From contig FUZS01000007.1 of assembly GCA_900167215.1 (NCBI GenBank), forward strand, positions 1 to 64,000: DNA of 64,000 nucleotides, given 5' to 3'. The position numbers and the translations under genes are program-made. Source of the stretch: [Eubacterium] yurii. Its GTDB lineage: Bacteria; Bacillota; Clostridia; Peptostreptococcales; Filifactoraceae. This document shows positions 52,012 to 60,557 of the stretch, piece after piece (positions within the stretch are counted from its first letter, which is position 1; each line of letters starts with the position of its first letter). The notes beneath the pieces are model-generated. The model made no database searches. It worked only from the letters and a program-made list of their open reading frames with translations, and had not been told where the DNA came from.

Positions 52012-53142
52012 TTACTTTTCTATACTATCTAAAAACTCTTTTAATTTTTCTAAGTATTGCTTTGGCTTATCACTATGAATATCGTGCATAGAGTCAAATC
52101 CTTCGACTAAGATACTCCCTTTAATCAATTCTTTAACACGCATTGCATCTTTTTCATCCATTGCAGAAATAAGCATTCCTTGTCTAGTGTAGTAAGATGG
52201 AGCTGTATCTTTAGGTGGATTTACATGAAAAATATAAGTAGGAACGCTAATTTGTTTCAACATCTCCTCTTGATTTATACCCTTAAAAAAACTAAAATCA
52301 TAGAATGAATCAGCAAACCTTAAGTCGTAGTCACCCGTCTTATCTTGTAAGTTCGCTGTAAGTTGAAGTAAGGTATTTACTCCTAACTCAGGGGGATAAT
52401 ACCATATAACAGGAATTTTTGTCATATCTTTTCGAAATATTTTCAATGCAGGCTCAGCCACAATTTTATTCCAATTATCTTTTCCATCCTTATTGAACAT
52501 CATACGCATTGGAGCATTTTTTAAGTAGTATTCAAAGTAAGTAATGTTTGGTTTTTCAGTTAGATAGTTATGGATATTTTGGAAGGTTTTATAAGAAAAT
52601 GTGTTTTCTGCTCGCCCTTTCTCTGTTGAAAAAAATGGTCCATCTTCTAAAACAACTGCTTTTACATTTTCTGAATGTTTGGCAGCAATATAAGCAGCAA
52701 TCAATGCCCCTGATGAATGCCCGGATATAATAGTATTTGAACCTACCTTTTCCCGTATAAAAAACGCAATATCATTTCCGATTCGCTCAATATTGTATAA
52801 CTTAGGATTCTTACTTGATTTTCCATGTCCATAATAATCAACTACAAAAACATGAAAGTTTTTTATCAGTTCAGGTAATACAGCTCGGTAATCTTTCCAA
52901 TCAACCATTTGACCATGCAATAATAATATATTTTCTCCATTGTCCGGACCTTCAGCGTAGTTAATAACACTTCCATCGCTAAAATAAAACTGTTTTTCTT
53001 CTATCCCTAACCTTAAAGAATCGTTCTTTTTAAACTTATCTCCTGAATAATCGTAGTTTAAATTTCGACTTACATAAAGCACAACAAAGATAATAATAAG
53101 TAAAAACAATATAGCGATAAATTTCAGTATTTTAGTCTTCAT
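52012..53142 (-). CDS. Membrane-anchored alpha/beta hydrolase
   Basis: A 376-residue protein with one N-terminal membrane segment (about 7-25) and an alpha/beta-hydrolase domain facing outward. The oxyanion-side motif is NILLLHGQMVDW, the nucleophile Ser is in SGHSSGALIAAY (near residue 143), and the likely catalytic His is in GFDSMHDIHSD. The ATG lies inside the end of the AbrB-like gene (11-base overlap), so translation is coupled. The substrate is unknown. Confidence 0.9.
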   Translation of the reverse strand: MKTKILKFIAILFLLIIIFVVLYVSRNLNYDYSGDKFKKNDSLRLGIEEKQFYFSDGSVINYAEGPDNGENILLLHGQMVDWKDYRAVLPELIKNFHVFVVDYYGHGKSSKNPKLYNIERIGNDIAFFIREKVGSNTIISGHSSGALIAAYIAAKHSENVKAVVLEDGPFFSTEKGRAENTFSYKTFQNIHNYLTEKPNITYFEYYLKNAPMRMMFNKDGKDNWNKIVAEPALKIFRKDMTKIPVIWYYPPELGVNTLLQLTANLQDKTGDYDLRFADSFYDFSFFKGINQEEMLKQISVPTYIFHVNPPKDTAPSYYTRQGMLISAMDEKDAMRVKELIKGSILVEGFDSMHDIHSDKPKQYLEKLKEFLDSIEK

Positions 53143-53353
53143 CTTCCAAATCTCCTTGTATACTCATCAAAAATTTTGTTGCCACATCACCATTCATAAT
53201 CGCTAATCCCTTTCTTTCATCACCAAGTATGAGAAGATTATCTCCCGGCTCTATGGAAAAAAGTTCTCTTGCCTCTTTTGGAATAACAATTTGTCCCTTA
53301 GTACCTACTTTTGCAGTCCACGCATGTAATTTCCCATCTTTTTTACTTTTCAT
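53132..53353 (-). CDS. AbrB/SpoVT-type transcriptional regulator
   Basis: The 73-residue protein has a swapped-hairpin AbrB domain, AWTAKVGTKGQIVIPKEARELFSIEPGDNLLILGD. ATG at 53353 is set by GGAGGT 7 nt upstream; the longer ORF from 53410 would run through the promoter palindrome. AbrB-like proteins bind AT-rich palindromes as dimers, and one lies 19 bp upstream. It probably represses itself and the coupled hydrolase gene. Confidence 0.9.
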   Translation of the reverse strand: MKSKKDGKLHAWTAKVGTKGQIVIPKEARELFSIEPGDNLLILGDERKGLAIMNGDVATKFLMSIQGDLEDED

Positions 53354-53371
53354 TTTGTACCTCCAATAATT

Positions 53372-53405
53372 GTATAATAAGTATGAAATTTCATACATAT
53401 TATAC
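53372..53405 (-). promoter_or_regulatory. 34-bp palindromic operator before the AbrB-like gene
   Basis: Arms GTATAATAAGTATGAAA and TTTCATACATATTATAC pair with a single mismatch and no loop. TATAAT-like and TTGTAT-like boxes fall inside or beside it, so binding would cover the promoter. Confidence 0.75.
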
Positions 53406-53475
53406 AACATAAATTTATTAAATTCAATCTACTATTCTCAAACTTTATTATTTCAATTGGTAGGAGATTATTTTA

Positions 53476-53705
53476 TACTAATACTAAAAACCTGTTAAAT
53501 AACCATATAATTGCATTACAACAAAATTTCTTAAAATCTATACAATCAATGAAGACATTTATAATAAATGCTTGGTAATATAAATGGTGGGTAGCATAAT
53601 ATTCCTTTGAATAATGCAAAATTTTTTCTATGAATTTCTTACTACTACGGTATAATAAGGAATGTTTGAAAATGAACTTTTCCATTGTTTTATTAACTAT
53701 TAGTA
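53476..53705. repeat. Composite of a degraded family B repeat with family A inserted
   Basis: The outer ends (TACTAA at 53476 and CCATTGTTTTATTAACTATTAGTA ending at 53705, of which the last bases match family B) enclose an inverted family A copy at 53482-53596. That copy starts TACTAAAAACCTGTTAAATA and ends TATAAATGGTGGGTAGCA. Both are diverged. Confidence 0.6.
53482..53596 (-). repeat. Family A repeat, copy 7, inverted and diverged
   Basis: TACTAAAAACCTGTTAAATA at the left corresponds to the family's right end, and CTTGGTAATATAAATGGTGG at the right to its left end. Confidence 0.65.
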
Positions 53706-53731
53706 TTACGATTAGATACTTTATTTATTGA

Positions 53732-54838
53732 TACTAATCACCATTTAAATTGTCACTCAATCCAGCTTCTATGTGTAATGCTTTTTACCATGTCTGTTGT
53801 TAATAAATTTATGGTATCACATAATCTATCTATTACATCTTTAAGCGTTCTAAATACTTCATTCTTAAAACCCATAGAACGGATTTGTTTCCATATTTGT
53901 TCTATGGGGTTCATTTCAGGTGTGTATGGGGGTATATGCCCTATCTTAATGTTTTTTGGTATGTCTAATCCCTTTGATTTATGCCATACTGCTCCATCAC
54001 ATATTAATAATATTATATCTTCTTCGTATTGTTCTGACAGATACTCTAAAAATACGTTCATATTTACTGTATCACACTGTGATAATACTAAAAAGAAGTT
54101 TTCTCCACTTAAAGGCTCTACAGCCCCATATACATATCTGTATTCTCTTACATGATGGCTTGGTACACTTGGTCTTACTTGTTTCCTACTCCAACAGTAT
54201 TTAGGTTTATTTATTCTTCCAAATCCTGCTTCATCTTGAAACATTATTCTTACTATTTTATTAGGGTAAACGCTTCTTAACATCTTTGCCATTGAGTTAA
54301 TTTTTTTGAGGTTTCTATAACCTCTTCACTTGCTTTTTTCGGATGTCTGCTTCTTGGCATTACTTTTCTATATCCATGTCTTTTTAATAATCTGTATATT
54401 TGGCTTCCTCCTATACTATGACCTACCATCTTTACATATTCTTCTTTTAACTGCTTTACATCTGTCATTTGTCCACTGTCTGCTTGCTTTATAAATTTTT
54501 CAAGTAGTTTTTCTTCTTCTTCATATGTTAGATTCCAATGATTACCTTGTCTTTTTTTATTTAGTATTCCTTGTACTCCGTTTTCTATATATGATTTTAT
54601 CCATCTTACTATTGTTCTTGGATTTACATCTGTTTTTTCTACTATTTCTTCGTTTGTATATCCTAATATTCTTAATTCTATTACATATAATCTTCTATCT
54701 TCTTTTTTATTATTCGTTTTACTTCTTGCTTGTCTTATCTCTTCTAATTTTTCTTTTTCGATTTCGTACTTTATACTCATTTTTATAACTCTTTTTTGTT
54801 ATACCATAGATAATTGGCTTTTTAAAGGGTTTTTAGTA
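53732..54838 (-). mobile_element. IS630-family insertion sequence, apparently complete
   Basis: The element is 1107 bp counting the TA at each end, with the flanking TA typical of IS630/Tc1-mariner targets. Imperfect inverted ends are TACTAATCACCATTTAAATT and, read inward from the other end, TACTAAAAACCCTTTAAAAA. It carries one transposase in two frames. It lies directly beside the truncated IS30-like gene. Its ends define family A repeats. Confidence 0.85.
53753..54780 (-). CDS. IS630 transposase, two frames joined by probable -1 frameshift
   Basis: ORF A (54277-54780, 167 residues) has helix-turn-helix DNA-binding domains (IVEKTDVNPRTIVRWIKSY, then GGSQIYRLLKRHGYRKV). ORF B (53753-54292, 179 residues) holds the DDE catalytic domain: first Asp in IMFQDEAGFGR, second in LLICDGAVWH and Glu in MNPIEQIWKQ. 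The two overlap in a -1 relation. On the coding strand an A7 run (54301-54307) lies in phase as TC-A-AAA-AAA, the classical slippery form, which would fuse them into one protein of about 338 residues. A sequencing or natural frameshift mutation is the alternative. Confidence 0.85.
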
Positions 54839-55128
54839 TGAGTTATATTTTCTGTATACTGTTGTTGTGATTTTTGAGCATTATATTCATCTCTTTTTGT
54901 AAGGTCACTGTTTAAAAGTCCATATACCATGCCTCTTTTTATTTCTCTATATAATGTCCTTTCACTTATTCCAACTGTTTTAGCAATATCTTTAATAGTA
55001 AGATTTAATTTCTTTTTATTTTTCATATAAAATTCAATTAGTAATCTTTGTTCATATGACAGGTGTTTGTACTTATTTTGTTTTTGTTGATTTTTTCTAT
55101 AAATGATATTATAATATAATCGTTTCAT
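54839..55128 (-). pseudogene. IS30-family transposase, N-terminal fragment cut by IS630
   Basis: The start MKRLYYNIIYRKNQQKQ is followed by YKHLSYEQRLLIEFYMKNKK and an HTH (IKDIAKTVGISERTLYREIK), typical of IS30 transposases. After about 97 residues the frame enters the IS630 end. The catalytic DDE part is not found on the other side of IS630, so DNA was also lost. AAGGAG precedes the ATG at 55128. Confidence 0.85.
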
Positions 55129-55220
55129 AAGTAACTCTCCTTTGTTGTTTTTTTTGTGAATTAATTTTAACATATGGATGTTATTTATGAAACTTTTTTT
55201 ATGTGGCGAAAAATTTTCCG

Positions 55221-55274
55221 ACCTATACCTATAATATATATTTGCTACGCTTCATATATATTATAGGTATAGGT
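55221..55274. repeat. Perfect 21-bp inverted repeat
   Basis: ACCTATACCTATAATATATA and its exact complement flank a short loop (12 nt after one more pair). It lies about 90 bp upstream of the IS30-like start, within what was probably the end region of that element. No T-run follows, so it is not a normal terminator. Confidence 0.7.
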
Positions 55275-55717
55275 ATTATTTTAAATTACTGACACTTTAT
55301 TTTACAACTTAACTTTTTCCGCCATATTTTCAAAAATATTTTTGAGTTTAACGGAAACTTTCTTGATAATTTTTTTGTTTGCTTTGATAATCTTTTTCTC
55401 TAAATTTTTGCATATATAATCAATACTCCTAAAACTATAACAAATCAATCAATTGAGAATTATAAAATCCAAATGAATTTTAAAATTATTTGGTTGTCAT
55501 GATATCAATTTTATCTTCTTAACAAAATTTTAATATTTTTTTAATGAAATTTGTAGTATAATAGGTATCAGATTTATGAAAGCAATACAAAAACACCTGT
55601 TAATTCTCAGATATCAAGACAGCTCTATATTACAAGCTGTAATTTAGTAGATAATCAAGATATTCGATATATATATTAAGTTACGATAAGCAAAGTCGTA
55701 TTTGGAAAGGAAGTATA
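55275..55717. other. AT-rich gap upstream of the stalk-domain protein
   Basis: It contains a short stem (ACAGCT with AGCTGT, about 55609-55631) roughly 85 nt before the start codon. The rest shows no ORF and no repeat copy. No known riboswitch pattern was seen. Confidence 0.4.
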
Positions 55718-56698
55718 ATGAAAAAAAAGATACTATCATTGATTTTTGGAGCTTTTTTAGTCAGTTCTTTTTCTTTTGCCGCTCCTGAAACTGTAAAAGT
55801 AATAGTTAATGGCAAAGTATTGGTAACTGATACTCCTGCAGTAATTAGAAACAGTAGAACTATGGTTCCTTTTAGAGCATTGTTCGACTCTTTGGGTGCA
55901 ACCAACATCACATGGGATGAGCCATCACAAAAGGTAACAGGAAGTGACGGAGCTACAACAATCAGTCTTACAATAGGAGCTCGTGAAATAACGGTAAATG
56001 GAAATACCGTATCAATGGATACTCCTCCTATGATAATAAATTCCAGAACAATGATTCCCCTATCTGCTGTGTCTACAGCTTTAGGCGGCAAGGTCGAGTG
56101 GAATGGAGTGGACTATATAGCAACAGTCAGCAAACCTGTATCTCAGGCATCTAAAACACCTGAAGCTCCTCAAACAGCTCAGGTACCTGACGAAGATATC
56201 AACAACTCTGTCGCTCCTATATTTGACGATATAACAAGTCCTAATCCGGGTAGCGATGTTACTCCTACACAACCTGCAGTTCAAAATCCTGCAACTACAC
56301 CGACTACTCCAAGTCAGTCAAATCAAACGCATAATAATATCGGAAACAACTTTGACAATCTACTTATTTCAAATCCAAGTACGGACAAGAGCATTACAGG
56401 ATACTATGCGATGGAGGACTTAAAGAGAAATAAGTTTATGTTGAATCTAAAAGCTGACAAGACAGCTGAACTGATTAACATTTCTTCATCAGACAAGGTA
56501 CAAGGCACTTACTCTTATGCAAACGGAAGTCTGACATTGAATATATCTTATTTCAAATCAGTATATGCAAGGGAAAATGTGTCATACAACGGCACTACCC
56601 TACTGCTCATGAAGGACTCAAAGAGTCCTACATCAGGCTCAACATTTGTCTTACTTAAGACTACTGCTGATGAATACAACAAATATACTAAAAAATAA
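55718..56698 (+). CDS. Secreted stalk-domain (copper-amine-oxidase N-like) protein
   Basis: This 326-residue protein has a signal peptide (1-21, ending SFSFAAP). One CuAO-N-like stalk domain follows (about 25-140, with NSRTMVPFRALFDSLGATNI and NSRTMIPLSAVSTALGG). A Pro/Thr/Gln-rich linker (about 145-215) and an unrecognised C-terminal domain of about 100 residues complete it. The same stalk motifs occur in the amidase at 6293-8242, so both may be placed in the envelope in the same way. A terminator follows. Confidence 0.87.
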   Translation: MKKKILSLIFGAFLVSSFSFAAPETVKVIVNGKVLVTDTPAVIRNSRTMVPFRALFDSLGATNITWDEPSQKVTGSDGATTISLTIGAREITVNGNTVSMDTPPMIINSRTMIPLSAVSTALGGKVEWNGVDYIATVSKPVSQASKTPEAPQTAQVPDEDINNSVAPIFDDITSPNPGSDVTPTQPAVQNPATTPTTPSQSNQTHNNIGNNFDNLLISNPSTDKSITGYYAMEDLKRNKFMLNLKADKTAELINISSSDKVQGTYSYANGSLTLNISYFKSVYARENVSYNGTTLLLMKDSKSPTSGSTFVLLKTTADEYNKYTKK

Positions 56699-56702
56699 GA
56701 CT

Positions 56703-56727
56703 AAAGCTCCTACTTATAGGAGCTTTT
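56703..56727 (+). terminator. Intrinsic terminator after the stalk-domain gene
   Basis: AAAGCTCCT pairs with AGGAGCTTT around a 6-nt loop and is followed by T5. It lies just beyond the stop. Confidence 0.9.
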
Positions 56728-56761
56728 TAAAATCACCTATTAATTACAAAAAGACAAATTA

Positions 56762-57003
56762 TACTAATCAACGTTTATAATATAATATATCTAAATTTAT
56801 TGAATTATTATTTCTTTTTAGTTTTCAAGAACTCATCCTTATACTATTATTTATTTGATTTATGGAAAATTTTCTTTAGTAGTTTTAAAAAATAGTGTAT
56901 GATTTATAACTATCTTATCAATTCAATGAAAATATTTTATCCATTATTTTATTAGATTTTAGTATTAAATATATTTTTAGGATTATTTAATTGATTTTTA
57001 GCA
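56762..57003 (+). repeat. Family A repeat, copy 8, split by a family B repeat
   Basis: The left part (56762-56841, starting TACTAATCAACGTTTATAAT) and the right part (56965-57003) together match the copy at 817-929 in order and length. A complete family B repeat lies between them. The right end has decayed to TTTTTAGCA. It ends 18 bp before the sbcC Shine-Dalgarno. Confidence 0.8.
56842..56964 (+). repeat. Family B repeat, copy 8, inserted in family A
   Basis: Starts TACTATTATTTATTTGATTT and ends TATTAGATTTTAGTA. It interrupts family A at a TA, which shows that family B moved after this A copy was in place. Confidence 0.85.
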
Positions 57004-57032
57004 TTCAGATAAACTATTTACAAGGAGAAGCA

Positions 57033-60000
57033 ATGCGACCGATTTTACTTGAAATAGAGGGCTTTAACAGTTTTGAGAAGAAACAGACCATAGATTTTGA
57101 AAAGTTGACATCAATGGGACTGTTTGGCATTTTTGGAAACACAGGCAGTGGCAAGACCACAATACTTGACGCCATAATATATGCCCTATATGAAAAAACC
57201 CCAAGAGAATCAGACAATATCATAAATATAAATTCCAAAAAGGCAAGCGTCAGATATGTCTTCGAGATAAAGGGTAAGGGCGGAGGAATCTACGAGATAC
57301 AAAGAAGTACCACCTTATCCAAAAGTGGAGGTAAAAAGGCAAAACTTACAAAGATTGAGCAAGATACTCAAGTAGTATTGGCATCTGACAAAAAGACTGA
57401 AGTGGATACAAAAATACAAGATATAATTGGACTTGGCTATAATGACTTTGTCAAGACTGTAGTCTTACCTCAGGGAGAATTTTCAAACTTTCTCAAAGAA
57501 AAAAACAAGACAAGAAAGGAAATGCTTGAAAGGCTGTTTGCCCTCCAAAAATACGGCGACGATCTTGACATAAAAATAAGAAAATACAAGCAAAGATACG
57601 ACGAACTACAAAAGGACTACGACAAACAACTCCAAGGCTATGAAGATGTCAACGAAAACTCTATTACTGAATTAAAAAAAGAGATAGAAAATACAAAGTC
57701 TGATATTCAAAAGCTTGAAAAAGAGGTCATTGAGCTTGACAAACTACAAAACGAGTACAATATCCTTGAAAAAACGAAGGAAGATTTTGAAAAGGCTAAA
57801 GAAAGCTATAATAACATAGTAAAATATGATGAGATAATGGAGTCAATGAAAATCAAGGTTGAAAAGCTCTCCAAATTGACGATAATCCAAGATTCAATAG
57901 CAAAATATACTCAACTTAAAAGCGATTTACCAAAGTTAAAATCTGATATTGAAAACCTGAAAACAAAGCTTAAAGAACTTGATCATGAAAATTCTAAATA
58001 CAATAATCAGAAAACAGAAGTTGAGAAGGAAGTTGCCAATATACCTGAAATTGAAAAATATATACAAGAGATAGAAAAATCAATTTTGCTAAAAAAGGAA
58101 ATATCAAGGATAGAAAACTTGCAAAAAGATAACGAAGAAAATATCATGAAAGCTACAAACTTACTTAAAGATGTGGAAAAGGAACTATCTCACAATACTG
58201 AAGAATCAGAAAAACTAAAGTCATCAATAAGACAAATTGAGCTTGATATAAAGGATAAGACTTTTAACCACTCTTATAAGCAGGATGTTAGACTTGCCAA
58301 CTCACTGTTGGAAAATCTCAATGTCTTAAATACTGAAAGCGAAAATTTGAAAAAAGAAAATCTTACTATTTCTAATAATATCCAAGATATTTCAAGCAAG
58401 ATAAGCTCGGACGAAGAAAGAGAAAAGTCTTGCTCTTTAGGACTTGAAAATATAATGCAGAGCTTTCAAGATGATATTTACAATATAAAAGCCTATGAAA
58501 CTAATGAATCCACACTTATAAGGCTGGAAAATACACAAATTCAAAGTCAAACTCAAATCCAAAATCTGGAGAATCTTCAAAAGAAGCTGGAAGAAAATGA
58601 GAATAATAAAGCTATTCTTTCAGAAAAAATTAGCGAGCTTAGGTCAAAGAGAAAGTCTTTGGAAGATGAGATAAAAACTTTAAAAATAGAAAATATTGTT
58701 CACGAGATAAGGCAGGGTCTACATGACGGCGACACCTGTCCTGTATGTAAGGCAAGCTATCATCATATTGAGGATATGGCTACATTTTCTGATGTAGATG
58801 GAAAAGAAGAAGAATTAAACAAGCTTATTACTGAGCTACAAAAGTTAGAAACTTCACTGTCTATAATAGATAACGATGAGAAAAATATCAAAAGCCAGAT
58901 AGAGCAAATAAGTAACTCACTTAATGAAATAGACTGCGAAAATATGACAAAAGAGCTTGAAAAATGTAGAAAATATAAGAGCAACTACAGTGTCTATATG
59001 GAGAAGAAACAGGAAAAACAAACAGAAGCAGATAGGATACAAAAACTTATAAATACTGCAAATACAAATATCCAAGTAAATAAATCCAAATTAAACTCTC
59101 TTGAAGAAAATAAGAAAAACGCAGAAGAAAAACTTGAAAAAAACACTCAGGCAATAGATGAAATATCTAAAAAAATTCAAGCCTTAAGCGAAAAATTAGC
59201 TATAGACTCTTCAAATTTAGCAAAGGAACTTGACAAAATAATCGAAGCTGAAAAATCTATAGAAGAAAGTAATATCAGCTTGTCAAAGGAAAAGTCAAAT
59301 CTTGAAAATTTGGAAAAGACATATAAGATACTTAATGAAAATATCACAGATTTAAGCAAAAAACTAAATAATCTTAGTCTTGAAAAGGAAAGGCTTAAAT
59401 CATCATATAGCTTGGAAATTGCAAAGATTTCAGATAAGGCTCTACTTGAAAAAGAAAATTTAACTTCCCTACTTCAAGAAAAAAAGCTTGAAATCAAAAC
59501 TATTCAGGAAAAATCAGAAAATATACAAAAACTTTTGGAAAATATTGAAAAAGAAATAGCCCAAAAGAGCAATAGTCTTACTAAAATTGAGACTGTCTAT
59601 GACATGAGCTTTAGAGATTTTACATCAAATAGTGATAAAATAGAGCTCTTTGCAAAAAATAACGACTTTAACTCTGTAGATGAAGTCTTTAAGCTCAATG
59701 AAGAGTATGACAAACTTGAAGATAAGAAGAAAAAGATACAAAATTACGAAAATCAGAAAAATGAAAGTCTGATACAAAAAAATATGGCTGAAAAAGCTTT
59801 TAATTTACAGAGTGAAAAACTTAAAAAACTTGAAGAAATAAAAAAATATGACAGTGATTTACACATCAAAACCAAAGAACAGCTCGACATAAGCAAAAAG
59901 ACCTTCGGGTATTTGGAAAGTAGACTTGAAACTCAAAAAACTAATTTTGAAAAGAAAAAAGATTTACTTACTAAGTCCAAAGAAAATCAAAAGGTACTTG

Positions 60001-60506
60001 AAGAAGTAACTCAGATTTTCAATTTGTTTAAAGGCAAGGCATTTGTACAATTCTTAGCAAAATATCAGCTGAATTACGTCTGCAAAAAGGCATCTGAAAT
60101 ACTGCAAGATATCAGCGGAGGAAGATTCCATATTGAAATCGACAAAGAAGGAGATTTCCTTATCCTTGACTACAGTAACGGTGGTATATCACGAAATCCG
60201 TCTACTTTATCCGGCGGAGAGACCTTCCTTGTATCTCTATCTCTTGCTCTTGCCCTGTCTTCGCAGATACAGTTAAAAGGCAATGCACCTTTGGAATTTT
60301 TCTTCATGGATGAGGGCTTCGGCACTCTTGACAGCCACACTCTCGACATAGCACTTGATTGTCTTAAGAAAATAAAAAATGAGAATCTTTCCATAGGTAT
60401 AATCAGTCACATAGACAAAATAAAAGAATTTGTACCGATAAAACTTGAGATTACAAAGGATAATATCTTAAACACAGGAAGCAGTATAAAGATAGTGACA
60501 GGATAA
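57033..60506 (+). CDS. sbcC: Exonuclease subunit SbcC (Rad50-like)
   Basis: A 1157-residue SMC-like ATPase: Walker A GIFGNTGSGKTTILDAI near residue 33, long coiled coils, the zinc hook CPVCKASYHH near residue 568, and at the C-terminus LSGGETFLVSLSLALALSSQ with Walker B FFFMDEGFGTLDSHT. With SbcD it cleaves DNA hairpins and double-strand ends. ATG at 57033 is set by AAGGAG 5 nt upstream. sbcD normally lies just upstream but is absent; a nested repeat occupies that place. Confidence 0.95.
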   Translation: MRPILLEIEGFNSFEKKQTIDFEKLTSMGLFGIFGNTGSGKTTILDAIIYALYEKTPRESDNIININSKKASVRYVFEIKGKGGGIYEIQRSTTLSKSGGKKAKLTKIEQDTQVVLASDKKTEVDTKIQDIIGLGYNDFVKTVVLPQGEFSNFLKEKNKTRKEMLERLFALQKYGDDLDIKIRKYKQRYDELQKDYDKQLQGYEDVNENSITELKKEIENTKSDIQKLEKEVIELDKLQNEYNILEKTKEDFEKAKESYNNIVKYDEIMESMKIKVEKLSKLTIIQDSIAKYTQLKSDLPKLKSDIENLKTKLKELDHENSKYNNQKTEVEKEVANIPEIEKYIQEIEKSILLKKEISRIENLQKDNEENIMKATNLLKDVEKELSHNTEESEKLKSSIRQIELDIKDKTFNHSYKQDVRLANSLLENLNVLNTESENLKKENLTISNNIQDISSKISSDEEREKSCSLGLENIMQSFQDDIYNIKAYETNESTLIRLENTQIQSQTQIQNLENLQKKLEENENNKAILSEKISELRSKRKSLEDEIKTLKIENIVHEIRQGLHDGDTCPVCKASYHHIEDMATFSDVDGKEEELNKLITELQKLETSLSIIDNDEKNIKSQIEQISNSLNEIDCENMTKELEKCRKYKSNYSVYMEKKQEKQTEADRIQKLINTANTNIQVNKSKLNSLEENKKNAEEKLEKNTQAIDEISKKIQALSEKLAIDSSNLAKELDKIIEAEKSIEESNISLSKEKSNLENLEKTYKILNENITDLSKKLNNLSLEKERLKSSYSLEIAKISDKALLEKENLTSLLQEKKLEIKTIQEKSENIQKLLENIEKEIAQKSNSLTKIETVYDMSFRDFTSNSDKIELFAKNNDFNSVDEVFKLNEEYDKLEDKKKKIQNYENQKNESLIQKNMAEKAFNLQSEKLKKLEEIKKYDSDLHIKTKEQLDISKKTFGYLESRLETQKTNFEKKKDLLTKSKENQKVLEEVTQIFNLFKGKAFVQFLAKYQLNYVCKKASEILQDISGGRFHIEIDKEGDFLILDYSNGGISRNPSTLSGGETFLVSLSLALALSSQIQLKGNAPLEFFFMDEGFGTLDSHTLDIALDCLKKIKNENLSIGIISHIDKIKEFVPIKLEITKDNILNTGSSIKIVTG

Positions 60507-60511
60507 AAAAA

Positions 60512-60553
60512 AGGCGTTAGGAGAAAATGATATAAAGCTTTCTCTTAGCGCCT
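60512..60553 (+). terminator. Hairpin terminator after sbcC
   Basis: AGGCGTTAGGAGAAA pairs with TTTCTCTTAGCGCCT (two G-T pairs) around a 12-nt loop. On the plus strand the T-run seems to be replaced by the family B repeat that begins five bases later. Confidence 0.7.
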
Positions 60554-60557
60554 CTTA

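Noticed and set aside
53473-53685. ORF of 70 codons on the minus strand
   Set aside because: Lies wholly within the degraded A/B repeat composite; no ribosome site.
55560-55717. Possible c-di-GMP or other riboswitch before the stalk-domain gene
   Set aside because: Only one short stem is visible, and none of the conserved riboswitch core sequences was found.
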